The translations under genes and the position numbers were made by a program. A stretch of DNA of 64,000 nucleotides from assembly GCA_021234155.1 (NCBI GenBank), contig JAJEKV010000040.1:3201799-3265798 (forward strand), given 5' to 3'. Below the pieces are notes generated by a model. That model ran no database searches. It was not told the origin of the DNA and saw nothing but the letters and a program-made list of their open reading frames with translations. This document shows positions 1 through 12,017 of the stretch, one piece after another (within the stretch, counting starts at the first letter, position 1; each line of letters opens with the position of its first letter). The stretch comes from Isoetes taiwanensis (Eukaryota > Streptophyta > Lycopodiopsida > Isoetales > Isoetaceae).

Positions 1-58
1 CAAATAGTGAGAATAGCAAACTAAGACCAAATGGATTTTTTTTTTTTTTTTTTTTTAA
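1..58. repeat. Poly(T)-ended direct repeat, copy 1
   Basis: About 35 bases followed by a run of T recur nearly identically at 2147-2209, where the T run belongs to a minus-strand LINE. The pair could be target-site copies bracketing a 2.1 kb insertion, or two independent insertions at one endonuclease site. Confidence 0.6.
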
Positions 59-2146
59 TATTTGTAAACAATTGCATAGATACATATCTGAGTGATACTT
101 AGGCTTAGGCATGAAGGCTTTTGCTTATACCTATGAGCTTTGGACTGCGATAGGATACATACAGATGCTTAAATCTAAAGTTGGTATTTTTACAGGAATA
201 ATTCTAAGATATTGGCTTATTGTTAATGACTGTATGACTATGGTTCTAAGGGCAGGGACTTGGCTCACTTGGGCTATACTTTAAAAAGATTTTAATACAC
301 TAAATGCCATGTAACTTGGATATGGGTTTTAATTAATTAAGATTTAGGCCTGTAATGGCTCCTACAGTAGTGCCAAGGTTTAACAGAAATGCGGTTCGTA
401 TTCTAACTCCACAAGCTATCAAAGTCTGGTTTAGGGTACAGGCTGACGAACTATGGAGATGCTCTACACGAGCAAGGCTGGATCCACGGCCTTTAACCCT
501 GACGAAACACCACAAGGTTAATACGGCTTGTGCAAAACATCTAATTCGGGTACAGTTGCTGGAGCTCGAGGTGAGAGTTTCTGACATTACTTAGCCACAG
601 CTGGAAGCTTTTATATTCTATAGGCCTTAGACATAAAAGATTAAAGATACACTAGAGGCCAGGGCTCAGATTCTGGAGCAGTTGGTAAGATTACATGTCC
701 GAGTCTAGTAAATGAAATCTGTAGTGTATGAGCAATGGGCGGGAATAAATGCCCTAAGGATGAACAAAGTTACAGTGATATGTTTGAGTATCCGGATGAA
801 CATGATTCCGATGACTACCCAGTTAGTTCTAACTCTATGGAAACTTTAGAGGAAGAATGGCTTGCTGCCGACTTCAGTGCCTGCATTGAAGTATGGCAAA
901 CAAGTATAGATGCTGATGCTAACACAGGAGGTAAACGTCCATAGCAAAATTATCAAGGGGCCGGAGCTCATAAGCAGAAATACACGAGCAGGCTGGTGAA
1001 TCAAATTTCAGGGATAATATTCCAGATACACAGAATGATGATACTGAATGTGAAATCGACGGCATTCAGGTTTGGTCATGTCATATTTCTTCTTAGATGC
1101 TTAAATATTTTTACTACTGGTTCTTGCTTAAAAATACAAACTGCATAAGGGCAAAAAGGCTTGGCCTTGCAAATATGGTGTCTGATCAGGCTTTTTAACA
1201 TATCTAATTTATCCATACCACTTCTTCATTATTTAAGTTAACCACAAGACGACTTCTGGCTGCTGCTTAATGGTGACCTCTGGAGGGGGCTCTACATTGG
1301 GTTAAACATCACCCTCTTATGGAATTAATCCTATTCCAGCAAGTAGCATAGCATATGTTGTTTATTGTTTTGCATCTAGCTCTTTGAACATGAATCATAT
1401 GCATTTGCTCTTTATCATTGATCCTCTATATATTTTTATTCTTTGTACCGACATTGTCAAATTTGTACGTTGCAACATTTTGAGAGGTTTTTAGAAGATG
1501 AGGGTCAAATTGGTAATTGAATATGTGAACAGATTTTGAAAGGTTCTGATCCATAAAGCATCATATTTTCGAAGCTATATCAAATATATTATCATTGCTC
1601 TTATTTGTACAAACCTTGTCTATTATAAGATAAGATAAGATAAGATAAGATAAGGCATCACATTTTTGAAGGTGTTACAAATGTTCACCGATTAATCATC
1701 GTTAAGTAAAGATTTTGTTGCTGCATGTAGCATTACAACACGATTTCCCATAGCAACTGATTAGTTGAACTGCCGTTGAATGACCTTGAACATGTTGAAA
1801 AATATTAAACATGTTACATGAAGAGAATTACCATTTTAGTAGTGAGCAAATAATGGATTTTTGATTAAACCAAAAGATCCAAAATCTTAAGTTCACGATG
1901 TGATCTAGTCAACATATGTGCTGGCCTTGGCAACATATAAAAATCTCTTAGACAACAGTATTACACAACTTATACGGACAACTCTAGTCGCAGAACCTGA
2001 ATTACGGACTAAACATGAGAAGGACCAATCTTTTCCTAAGTCCTTGAACATGGCTTCACCCTGCACCCATCTGGTCCAGGTCCCAATGGAAACATGTTTT
2101 TTTATGACAATATTATGTCAATTTGCCTCAAGAACGTGTAATCTGC
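59..2146. other. No recognisable gene; degenerate repeat-like DNA
   Basis: Short open frames at 355-594 and 735-944 (plus) match no family I recognise and lack splice or start context. A TAAGA pentanucleotide microsatellite lies near 1626-1653. The stretch is bracketed by the two copies of the poly(T)-ended repeat, so it may be one inserted retroposed segment. I see no conserved domain. Confidence 0.4.
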
Positions 2147-2181
2147 AACAAATATGAGAATAGCAAACTAAGACCAAATGG

Positions 2182-3060
2182 ATTTTTTTTTTTTTTTTTT
2201 TTTTTTTTTGAAGGACTTGAGCCTTTATTCTCCAGAGAAAGTTACACTGTACAATGGGGACTAAAAAATCAGTGGAGAGAATATCCACCAGAGCAAATCC
2301 ACTCCATTCAAATACAACATCTAAACAGTATGAGGAGCAAGCAAAATCTCATGAGTAAGCGTGAATCTGAAGATAATGCTCCCAAATACGGCTCTTCACC
2401 TCATTAGCTATTGATGAGCACCTGAATGCTTTGACAATTCATTGTTGCGCATCAAGAAGGACCTGTGCATCTGAACAAGAAATACCTTTGAATATGAGAA
2501 GATTCCTTCTTTTCCAAAAGAACCAGATGATCCATGCAGAAGCCAAATGAAACGCCCTTTTTGCCAAATTTTCCCAACCATTTGGATAGACTGCTAATAA
2601 CATCTGCTGGCTATTCAAATTGCAACAAAAGAGGCCTTGAAGCCACAACCAAGCATGCCTGACCTGTCTACACAGGAAGAAGCAATGCTCAATTGTCTCT
2701 GTGCACATAAGGGACAAAGTGCAGATATCTCTGGACGAAATCTGTGCATCAGAATATTAACGCGCAGACAACGATGAATGACTTGCCACCATAAAATAGA
2801 TACTTTGGGATGGAGTAGTTTATCCCATACCCATTTCCATACTGCTTGCTGCCGGTCCCTAGGAATGACCAAAGGCCACTTGGATGAAGGAGGGAAGATG
2901 TCCGCAGCAAGCAAGACCTTGTACATGGAATTCACCAACTTATCTGCTTTAAGACCAGATGAATGTGCAGCTTTAAGAATAAGATTCTTTCGATCTATTA
3001 ATCTGTTAGGGCTAATCATAAGTTGTACCTTTCCAATTCTGATGATATACAATAGAAATT
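2182..3060 (-). mobile_element. L1-like LINE, 5'-truncated 3' end (zf-RVT region)
   Basis: Read on the minus strand, two overlapping frames give the C-terminal part of a plant L1-type ORF2: 'WVWDKLLHPKVSILWWQVIHRCLRVN', here shown only as the key motifs WDKLLHPKVS and HRCLRVN, followed by Cys-rich 'CPLC' and 'TIEHCFFLC', the usual zf-RVT domain. A frameshift separates the two parts near 2690. The plus-strand T run at 2182-2210 is its poly(A) tail. The copy is dead: 5'-truncated and frameshifted. Related copies lie at 39521-40975, 12330-25440 and 54790-55510. Confidence 0.85.
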
Positions 3061-3740
3061 AGTACCTTATCTTTTCTTGTGCATAACTTCTTCGAACAGG
3101 AAAACCACCTCCTCAAAGTAGGAAAACCGCTCCAAATTATTTTTTATAAATAGCACAAATGACTGCATTTATAAAAGGATGTGATTGCTCCGCAATTTTG
3201 TGGCTAAGATCAAGATAAAAAAGTAAATAAAATAAGCGTGATTGTTCTACAATTTTGTGGCAGATCACAAACTTGATAAACTGATTTCTCAAGATTTGCA
3301 TACAATGCATTTGGAGTAAGTTTAACCAAGAAATGAAAAGATCAATGGAAGAGAGCTCAAGGCCTCGCAATAGCCACATGATTCTAGAGCAAATCCAAGC
3401 TGCGCATATGTACGATGTAGTTGTTCATGGATATATATTAATGTTATCAAGGCATCCACACCTCCGTAAATGGAATTTTCATGCTTTACCTGTTTAATAA
3501 ACAATGGCATAAGCATTTCTAACATCTGCAAGGAAGAGGAAAACAAAAAATCTATAAATGATATTCCTGTATGAAAAACATCCATCAATACAATGTTGTT
3601 TTGGACAGCTGAGATATCTAGCTCTAGGTACGGCCTGTCTGAATTCTATACAAACTTGAGAAAGCAAGCAAGTCTTTTTAATAGTAAGTACTATGAGATC
3701 TAAGCTAAAATCAAACATGGGACTAGTATTGTAATGAAAT

Positions 3741-3789
<49 letters not shown>

Positions 3790-4961
3790 GTATGTCAGTT
3801 AACAACAATATATATATCTATGATTGAACTCGTGTGGCAGGGCACTTCTGGTGCAGAAATGATCAATGTGGACGTCTATCCAGTCTAACTGTAGAGTCGG
3901 CCGAAGTAAAGAGCTCCAGCATAGGAGTTTTCATGCAACTGTAAGCCAGAGGGTGATTCTTGGCTATTGGACTATAGGGTATGTGATTGTTGAGTCGGGA
4001 CTAGTTGCATGGGCTGAGCAAGCTCCCTTCAAGCACAGAGTGCATGTAGAGCTTATGCATGTCAAGTATCATGGGAGGCGGTGCCTTTGGGAGGTTAAAA
4101 TCCCAAGAGTTGAATGTGAAAACTTCCTTGCCTGACGTCTTTTTCGGCTCCTTGTTTTCGAAAACCTGCCTGCGTCGGATTATTTTTTTTTGTTTATTGT
4201 TCTTAAGTTTCTTTTTGTGTGTATGTTTTTTTTTTTTTGGTAACATGTATGATATGAGACAGCCATATGGCCTTTTGTAGAATCAGACCAGCGAAAATGG
4301 TCCTTTTTGTAGCGTAATACTTGTTAATATATGATAATCTTGGTCAAATATATATGTATTTTTACTAAGAATTTGTCTTCTTCCTAATGGCTCTATAAAT
4401 ATATTTCTAACAGGTTTGAAGGCTGACTCAAGTATGCTGGAAGGAAGGATTCAATTTGGCTTCACAGTTTTTAGGGATGTTTGTAACAGATTTGTGTTAA
4501 TGAATGTGTAAAACATTTTTTACTATCAGCATACAACGAATGTTGATAACATTGATGCAATGATCATTTGGAGCTCATTACTTGTTAATACATTTTCTTA
4601 CTTGTTGATACATTTCATATCTGTTAGCTTATTACTTGTTAATTTTATTTCCGTGAATAAATTTCTTCTGGGCCGCCTATATATTCTGTTCAATATCTAC
4701 TAATGTAATCTGTTCTGTTAATCTATTATGCTGTACTTAGTCAATTTTGTATTCCCTTTCACAAAAAACAGCTCAACATTTACCTGTTCAAAAAAAAATA
4801 TGTTCACAAAACACTTTACTCAAGAAATTGGGCATCCCGTTACAACAAATTTGACTTCCATTGACCAAAATTTGACTTTGATTCAAATGCTTACATCTCC
4901 AATACAATTTAGCTAACTTTAATGAAGTTTTTGAACATAGATCCATGCTATAAACTTTATT
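3061..4961. other. Intergenic, no recognised gene
   Basis: This stretch holds a 41-base A run at about 3746-3786 (retroposon tail or slippage tract) and two short repeats sharing the sense 'gtgattg(c/t)tc(c/t)..caattttgtggc' about 59 bases apart near 3178 and 3237. There are AT-rich repeats of 'cttgtta' near 4580-4640. Open frames at 3866-4135 and 4059-4280 show no known domain. Confidence 0.35.
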
Positions 4962-6780
4962 TTAGATTGCACAAAAATTTCTGCAATTACGTAACAGTTT
5001 TAGATGAGAGATTGAATTAAATTCTAGCAACTTTTTCCACAAATGGGAAAGCTTCACACATTGATAGTTTATAATGTCAAGAATGAAGGAATCTAAATTG
5101 CCAATTGAATAAAAAAATCCAATTACATTTCTACCATTCCTATTCTGGAAGATAACATGTCTTATCAATCCTTCTTCATATCTTCAGTCTCATAGTAGTT
5201 AATTTCTGGCAAGTCTACTTCTATGGGCAGCATCTCCATTTTTAAATCCTCCATTATGCAAAAATTCCATAGAACATATGTGGCATGAATGATCTTGGCT
5301 GCCCTGTCAACATGAATAGGCAAACCCTTGAGGATCCTAAATTTCCCTTTCACTATCCCAAAACCATTTTCCACGCATAATCTGCCTTTGCAAATCCTCT
5401 TGTTAAACCTGCCAAAAGACCTTGTACTATCTGGAAATACCTTCATTAGGAGCCTTCTCTTGGATATGTTGAATCATCTAAAAGCATTGGTGGAATGTTT
5501 ACGTAACATTTGCATCAAGGATCTCACCTCTGCTATTAATTTTCTTGCCATTCATGTGGACAATAGGATGCTGCAGAATCTATTTTGCTGCAAGCCTCTT
5601 GTACAATAAACTTTTCTTTAACTGGTATGAATCATTTACAGATCCCGTCCTACTAACACAAACATTGATAAACATTCTAGAATGTATTACTACACCTTGC
5701 ATGAGGCAGGAATGACTCTTATGTCTACTGTAGTAGTCATCTCCTTTGTCTTTCTTGCATGGCTTCCTGTATAAAAAAAAATATGAGAACCAGTGATGAC
5801 TTTATCATCCTTTAGCTGCTTCTAAACTATAGAAATGATGGCGATTGTTTCCTATTTTTTCAGCATTTTTATAGAAACGAATTTAATAGAATTGAATGTT
5901 TTACCATAAAATTGAGGTTTTTACTGTAAAATGTCCATTAATTTGGCGAATTTACTATAATTGGAATGCAATATTATCAAATTTTGGCGATTTTATGAAG
6001 TTCTTTAACAGCGTCACGATCCTAATAAACCATTGAATCCAATTTTTAAAAAATGGTAAAATATAGCAACTTTACAAAGTTTCACACCTTAAAGTCATCC
6101 CTGATGAGAACAATCAATAGCACCAAAAATGTTAGGCAAGCCTGTGGCATCTTGAAACTCCTTCATAATATCTAGCAGTCTCTCGCTCCAGGGCAGGGCA
6201 ATAAATTTCTTGTAGAGCATGGTCTTAGAAGCAAGAACTAATGTCACTTTCTTTGTTTATTTCGGGCGCTTGCTTTTCAAATATAAAACCTTTGGCCAAC
6301 ATGTAAAGGCATCTCACCATGAGCAAGGAAATAAAGAACCATAGCAACGGCTTTCCAGGGTCTATAGAAGGTCTGACTTTCTGGCCTGGCCTAGATAGAT
6401 ATGGTACAATGAGATCTATCAGTTTCTCAAAGGAACCCCTCTTCATTCTGTAAAACTGATGCCACATATCATCTTCGAATGGTGGTAGGCAATTCCATGC
6501 ATGATTGCCAATGTTATCCCATTGAGTAGTTTGTTTTGGATAAACCCACTCTTCTTGGTGATCTTCTTAGCCGAGATGCTACAGCCAGAAGTAAGATTGA
6601 AGATGCACATTGAAAACTAATATTTTCTTCAAATGGCTCTTCCTCGTCGACTATTGCCATGGGACCTTCCAGTTCAGTTCTTGTATCAAATCCAAGCAGA
6701 ACTTCTGCATTGCTAAATCGAGCAAAATGGCCCTTATAAGCATTGCAATCGTATCTAAAATGACCGGATCCATTTGTCAA
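4962..6780 (-). pseudogene. PIF/Harbinger (HARBI1-like) transposase remnant
   Basis: Reading leftward from 6780, the frames give an N-terminal part ('MWHQFYRMKRGSFEKL', 6467-6420), then 'GAIDCSHQG' near 6099-6124 (first catalytic Asp of DDE_Tnp_4). Next comes 'GSVNDS' near 5630-5645 (second Asp), and finally 'CVENGFGIVKGKFRIL' with the catalytic Glu in the 5446-5165 frame. The order and spacing fit a PIF/Harbinger nuclease. Several frameshifts (for example near 6560) and stops break it, so it is a dead transposase or a broken domesticated HARBI1-like gene. The 5168-4962 frame may be its tail. I could not define terminal inverted repeats. Confidence 0.8.
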
Positions 6781-8560
6781 AATGCTGAAATACCGCTGTC
6801 TTTGATGTTTTGATAGGGCAAGGACGTGTTTAACTGATTTCTTATGGAATCCAGTCCAGAACGTAGATACCAGAACCTTAAAACTTGTTGCTAAGAAGCG
6901 GGCTGAAAGAACTCAAAATATCCCATATCTGATTTTCAAAGAATGCTTCAAGAAGTTCAACTTTGCCATGGCATGTTTTACAATATTGAAAGTAAAGGTA
7001 TCTAACACCTTATATGTGTCTATACTTTTGAAAATAATAGAATATCAATATGAACATTCCTCCAATTAATGCATAAATATCACATGCAAAAAAGAAAGAA
7101 AGAAAGAAAGATTATATTAACGTCTATGAAAGACTGCTTGGGTCTATGAGACCGTTTATACAACAATCATGTGTAGCTAGGGGCGCATTTGCAACATCCT
7201 ACAGATGTTACATAAAAATGAAAAGAAGAAAAGCTAAACAATGAAATCATGAAACTTTTGTCTTCTTGGCCACTGGCTTGAAAAGAATGGAACACTATAT
7301 ACGCAGAGATATACCTCTGTTGTCTGCTGGAGCTAAGGATCTAAATCCATGTTGATACAGAGTCTGCAAACACTCTAAATGCAGTAAACATGTCTACAAA
7401 AAACACCATATACAACCCTTTAGATTTCTGATGAGATCATTGTTATATTCATATGGATCTGACCTGTTTTGTGGAAGATGGACTTAAGAGATTAAATCAG
7501 GAGGTTTCACATCCAGCAAAATACACACAACAATGTCTGAACAACTTCTTAAAGCAAAGTCAAAAAGATGAAGGCCATATGAAACATTTATCTAAAGCTC
7601 ATTGTAGCCGATTCACCTTGTTCCTTATTCTATGCACAAAAATGATTCATTGTGCCTTCTACGTGATATATATGCGGGACTATTTTGAGGTTGAGACTCA
7701 TGATATTGCAGTGTTTAATAACTGAAAATACAATATCAGAAGTAGAAAAACTTACCCTAACAAAGCTGCTAGGCATTTTATTTTTCATCATTCTATGTTG
7801 CAGCGACGGATTCTTTCCTATGCAAGTTTCGCCTGCCATAACTAGGCGCCAATGCGACTTCCATCCACCATACGCAGGCACCGATGCTACTGTGATAGTA
7901 ACCAAAATCCGAATTGCTGCATGCAATATTCCTGCTTGGCCAGAATCAAATGTCCAGCTGCAAAAGCTTTGAAAAACGAATATATGGAGCTCCAAATTGA
8001 AGCTTTTGTGTTCCGACCTTGGCATCATCCCTATAGACCGAGAAAGGAAAAGCAGACGGATTGGTAGCAGAGAAAGCTGAACGGCCCCATAATTCCACTT
8101 GCTCTTACTATGATAAATGAAGTGTTAAGTTGGTTGAGGGAGGCTAAAAACCAAGATATTGTCGGAAAACTAAAAGGCAAGCTTTTCCGATCTCAAAATT
8201 TCGTTTATTGGCAGAAAAATGGCATGTTATCGATGTTATCGGCGGCTGAAAAAAAAAGACACACCCCACGAAAACATTTTAACTAAGTAGATAGACATTA
8301 GGGAGAGGCCTCCCTTTCTATGACCATCGTTGTAAATGTCGAACGTGGGTATGTTATAGCCAGCCTTAAATGGCAAAAAATCTGCGAAGTCCACAAAATC
8401 GCCATGTTTTTTTTTTGACGCCGCTATAACATGTCAAAGACCCAAATGTACTATGGATATACCCGTGGGTTAAACATGATGGTAATATGTACAGCGCTAG
8501 GAAAGGTGGTTTTACGGTCAGGATGAACGATTCGTCTAATGTTGGATTAGCCAATGGATC
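6781..8560. other. Intergenic, mostly unrecognised
   Basis: The only clear landmark is a retroelement-type tail at 7085-7120 (AAGA repeats followed by 'gattatattaacgtc'), listed separately. Open frames at 7453-7725 (plus) and 7630-8028 (minus) show no recognisable domain. The last 400 bases probably hold upstream sequence of the PLAC8 gene. Confidence 0.35.
7083..7190 (-). repeat. LINE/SINE-type 3' terminus with AAGA-repeat tail
   Basis: On the minus strand the sequence ends 'AGACGTTAATATAATC' followed by TTTC repeats. The same terminal motif with a TTTC tail occurs at 12050-12021, and variants with other short-repeat tails occur at 35985-35960, 36575-36540 and 38105-38070. This marks the 3' end of a retroposon family that ends in a simple repeat rather than poly(A). 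Confidence 0.55.
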
Positions 8561-8581
8561 TTACCCGGTATCCCATTACGC

Positions 8582-8592
8582 CTATTTATATG
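8582..8592 (+). promoter_or_regulatory. Candidate TATA element of the PLAC8 gene
   Basis: An AT-rich 'ctatttatatg' stands about 195 bases before the ATG at 8786, in a region otherwise balanced in composition. A spliced 5' leader is possible, because a pyrimidine-rich 'ctctctgcag' acceptor-like site lies near 8720. The assignment is positional only. Confidence 0.3.
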
Positions 8593-8785
8593 TTCGGATA
8601 GTGACACTGAAAGTTTGGGGCTTCCTTGCGGAACTTCTTTAGGGTTTCAATCCGACCTGAGTATTTCCTGTGTAAGCAGATCCAGGTACTTCATCTCTGT
8701 TCTTTGATTGCTTGCGCTCTCTGCAGTTCAAATTCAGTTCAATCATAGTCTTAATTGAGGGTAGAGGTAAAAAAGGAAAAGAATA

Positions 8786-9469
8786 ATGGGTGCCGGACCA
8801 TCTTATCAGCGGGAAGACTGTCATGGTTACCATTGCCAAAGGCCCTGTGATCCCTGTCAAGCTCCTTTAGCACAGAACCATGGCAATACTTCTGGATATG
8901 GCTCCTTTCCAGATCCTTCGGCAAACCAACAACCAGGATTTCCTCCAGGTAACCCCTCTGTCTTCCAAGGTAATTATCAGCCCTATGTCATTCCTGGGCA
9001 GCAGCCTCCCCAACAGCCATTTGTTTTGCCAGAGCCCGCATATGGCTATCCAATATTAGGGCACCAGGAAGGCCATGGAAGATGGCATACTGGATTATGT
9101 GATTGTGCTGAAGATGTTCCATCTTGTTGTTTGGGGTGCTTTTGCCCTTGCATTGCTTTTGGGGAAAATGTGGAGTTTCTGGATGATGGAGAGACCTCTG
9201 GAGCTGCAGCAGCACTTATTTGGTATTTGTTGCAGCAGGTTTCTTATTGTGCATGTGTCTATTCATGTTTTTATAGAAGAAAGCTTAGGAGGAGGTTCAA
9301 TTTGCCAGAATCACCCTGTCCCGACTGTTGTGTGCATTATCTCTGCTGGCCCTGTGCTATATGCCAAGAAGCTCGCGAGATTAAGTATCAGCAGGCTCAT
9401 TGGTCAGGGCAGTATTCTGCAATTGCACCACCTCCACCTCAAGTATTTGAGGGCCGGAGATGGGATTAA
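8786..9469 (+). CDS. PLAC8 family cysteine-rich protein (PCR/CNR type)
   Basis: This single-exon frame of 227 residues has an N-terminal Pro/Gln/Gly-rich region (about residues 1-90) and then the PLAC8 domain (about 95-200). The domain opens with 'WHTGLCDCAEDVPSCC', carries the hallmark 'CCLGCFCPC' and a second Cys cluster 'SPCPDCCVHYLCWPC', and ends 'AICQEAREI'. A hydrophobic Ala-rich stretch between them ('GAAAALIWYLL') is a likely membrane segment. Plant PLAC8 proteins sit at the plasma membrane or tonoplast and are linked to cadmium/zinc resistance, calcium fluxes and organ size control; which applies here cannot be read from sequence. The ATG at 8786 gives the full family layout. The C-terminal tail is Pro-rich. 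The 3' flank carries a 228-bp tandem duplication. Confidence 0.9.
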   Translation: MGAGPSYQREDCHGYHCQRPCDPCQAPLAQNHGNTSGYGSFPDPSANQQPGFPPGNPSVFQGNYQPYVIPGQQPPQQPFVLPEPAYGYPILGHQEGHGRWHTGLCDCAEDVPSCCLGCFCPCIAFGENVEFLDDGETSGAAAALIWYLLQQVSYCACVYSCFYRRKLRRRFNLPESPCPDCCVHYLCWPCAICQEAREIKYQQAHWSGQYSAIAPPPPQVFEGRRWD

Positions 9470-9512
9470 GTTTCTGGAGGCAAGACAAATCATGCTATTG
9501 AAATTATTTTTA

Positions 9513-9950
9513 TTTACGAATGCTACATGAGTGCCATTTCTGGAGTTAAAACTGAAAAAGAAATATCTTTGTCGTCAAAGACTATTGTATAGAAATATAT
9601 ATTTGTTTATAGATCATTGAGTATTACGTGTTCATTTTCCCATGCCAAATGGACTATAAAATTGGCTGCAGTCACAAAATGGCACATAACTAGGTAGGGT
9701 CTTTAACTTAAGGAACATTGCAGCAGTCTCTATCAGGTCATTTACGAATGCTACATGAGTGCCAATTCTGGAGTTAAAACTGAAAAAGAAATATCTTTGT
9801 TGTCAAAGACTATATTGTATATATAATCATTGAGTATTATGTGTTCATTTTTCCATGTCAAATGGACTGTAACTGCAGTCACAAAATGGCACATAGCTAG
9901 GTAGGGTCTGTAACTTGAGGAACATTGCAGCAGTTTCTATCAGGTCATTT
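9513..9950 (+). repeat. Tandem duplication (~228 bp) downstream of PLAC8
   Basis: The segment 9513-9740 is repeated at 9741-9948 with scattered substitutions and small deletions. Both copies start 'tttacgaatgctacatgag' and end 'tatcaggtca'. The first copy begins 44 bases after the PLAC8 stop codon, so the duplication lies in the 3' UTR or just past it and doubles any polyadenylation signals. Confidence 0.9.
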
Positions 9951-10238
9951 GGCTAAGGTCACGATGCTTAAATGAACCCAAGTTAAAACAATGTTATCCC
10001 GTGCACAAGAAATTAGATCACACAAAAAGACCATTCCCATTAGGACCTTAAACATAAGAGACTCGATATCTGATTTGAGAATGTAACTTGAACAAAATGT
10101 TTGCTTTTTAAGGATTGTTTGACATGTTTTACCAATTTAACACCTTAACAGTAAAATGAAATAATATACTCCCTCTTCTTCAAAACTATGCAGATATTTC
10201 AGAAAGCCTAGTTTTGGTGTTGAGCTTTCTGAATCATG

Positions 10239-11972
10239 TTATTCTGACAATGTTGACTTCAATTCCCCATTCTTCTGAAGTTCTAGAACAATATCACAGC
10301 CACCCAAAAGCTCTCCGTTGTGGTACAACTGTGGAAATGTTGGCCAGTTTGAATACGATTTAAGCCCTTGCCTTACTTCTTCATCACTTAAAATATCAAA
10401 ACTACCAAATTCAGCGCCAATCTCTTTAAGTGCTGTTACCACCTTAGAGCTGAATCCACAACGTGGCTGGTCTGGACTACCTTTCATAAACAACATTGTT
10501 CTGGATGAGTTGATAAGCTTCTTCAACCGGTCTTCAATTCCATCCTTCTGGCAAACTCCTTTCTCAGAAAACAATTCCCTCAGTTCCCCACTCTTATGCA
10601 TTTCCAAAACAATGTCACACCCACCAACGAGTTCTCCCTTGCAATATAGCTGGGGAAAGGTTGGCCAGTTTGAGTAGGTCTTTAATCCCTGCCTTACTTC
10701 CTCGTCATCAAGTATGTTGAAAGTAGCAAAATCAACACCCTCTTCTTTCAGCATAGTCACAACTTTCCGACTAAATCCACATTGAGGTTCTTCTTTCGTG
10801 CCTTTCATGAACAGAATTACAGAGCTCGAATTCACAAGCTTTTCAAGTCGATTTTTGAGATTCTCATTAAGCGCAGGTGCAATTGCAGAATTGCAACCAG
10901 AGACTCCATTTGTTTGGGCCAACTTTGCAACAGCTTCTAGCACTGATGGGGCTCCACTCATGCCTAAACTAGCTGGAGCTGCTGGACCAACTAATGATGG
11001 AGATCCAGCTAACTTTGCTACCTTATGGGCAAGCTCAGCAGGGTTCACACCCTCTAGTTTATCGACTAATTTCCCGTCCTGTCAAAATGCAACTTCAAGA
11101 ACTCAAAAGCAACACAAAGAATCGCTTGCCAATAAACGTAGGACTAAAAATTATCATACTGCTAACAAATTTTGAATTTTAAAGGTCCTTGATCTTTCCT
11201 GTCACTGTTCCTATCTTATGCAAATTTCCATCAAGAGTAGTTTTTCAAGCCTTGGAACAAAGAAGAAAGAATACAGCGAATACATTCTGATAATGGCAGT
11301 AGTGGCATGTCCTAACTGCATAAAGGAAGTCATGGTATCTGGTCAGACACAAATTTTTTTGACCTTATAAGAGGTGGAGGGAGCTGAAGCACCCAATGTT
11401 CGAACCCACCCAGCAAACGCATCAGATAAAGGATGAATTTAGAAGATACAATGGCTTAAGAAGTGATTAGTAAGAAAAAGTAATGAAGAACATGTAGCTT
11501 CCTGATACTCAATTATCGTAATTGGTGATATTAGTGGTCAAAACATCATGGGCATTTATCTTCTAGGCTACTTCAACGGTGATCAAAGATATAGAACCCT
11601 AATGGACAAAGAAAGCACAATTATGATTACCTTTAAGAACACGAAGAAGGGCACAACAGATACTCCATACTCCTCAGAAATCTCGGGCAGTTCCTCAGCT
11701 TCAACCTGAAACATCCAGCCTTAGTAAATCCAAAACATAACGTGTAACTAAAAGTAAAACACGAATAAAACAAGAGGGAAAAAAAAAAAAAAATCAACCC
11801 TAAAGAATTGAGCTTGTGGTGTATCTGTAGAAAGCTGAGCAAAGACGGCATCCATTTGCTCAGAAGCAGCGCACCAAGGAGCCCAAAAGTGAAGAACTAC
11901 GGGATTGGCCTCGGATTTAGCAGCATCCAATTCTGCCTTCTTTGTTATATCCTTGACGCTTCCTTTGGCCAT
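10239..11972 (-). CDS. GRXS17: Monothiol glutaredoxin GRXS17/GLRX3-like, 3 exons, two Grx domains
   Basis: Exons are 11972-11799, 11705-11631 and 11078-10239, with GT..AG borders and all phase 0, giving 362 residues. Residues 1-105 form a thioredoxin-like domain with the degenerate site 'WAPWCAAS'. Two glutaredoxin domains follow (about 153-250 and 263-358), each with the monothiol site CGFS (Cys183, Cys290) and the glutathione-binding 'WPTFPQLY' plus 'GGCDIVLE'. This family acts in the cytosol and nucleus in iron-sulfur cluster delivery and redox protection. Angiosperm GRXS17 normally has three Grx domains; this gene has two, like animal GLRX3. The stop at 10239 lies in the expected place after the second domain, and no third domain is visible downstream to 9960. 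A retroposon tail lies about 50 bases upstream of the ATG. Confidence 0.92.
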
Positions 11973-12017
11973 TTCTAGAGATGCTGGGTTGGGAAGATAT
12001 GGCTATGCCGGAACGGA

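Noticed and set aside
735-944. Small acidic protein gene
   Set aside because: Short frame without splice context, homology or conserved motif.
3746-3786. Processed pseudogene tail (41 A)
   Set aside because: No recognisable coding sequence precedes it and no flanking duplication was found.
7630-8028. 132-codon minus-strand frame
   Set aside because: No domain, overlaps an equally long plus-strand frame, no start or splice support.
10318-11182. Plus-strand frames over the glutaredoxin gene
   Set aside because: Complement of the coding exons, which have conserved CGFS domains and correct splice phases.
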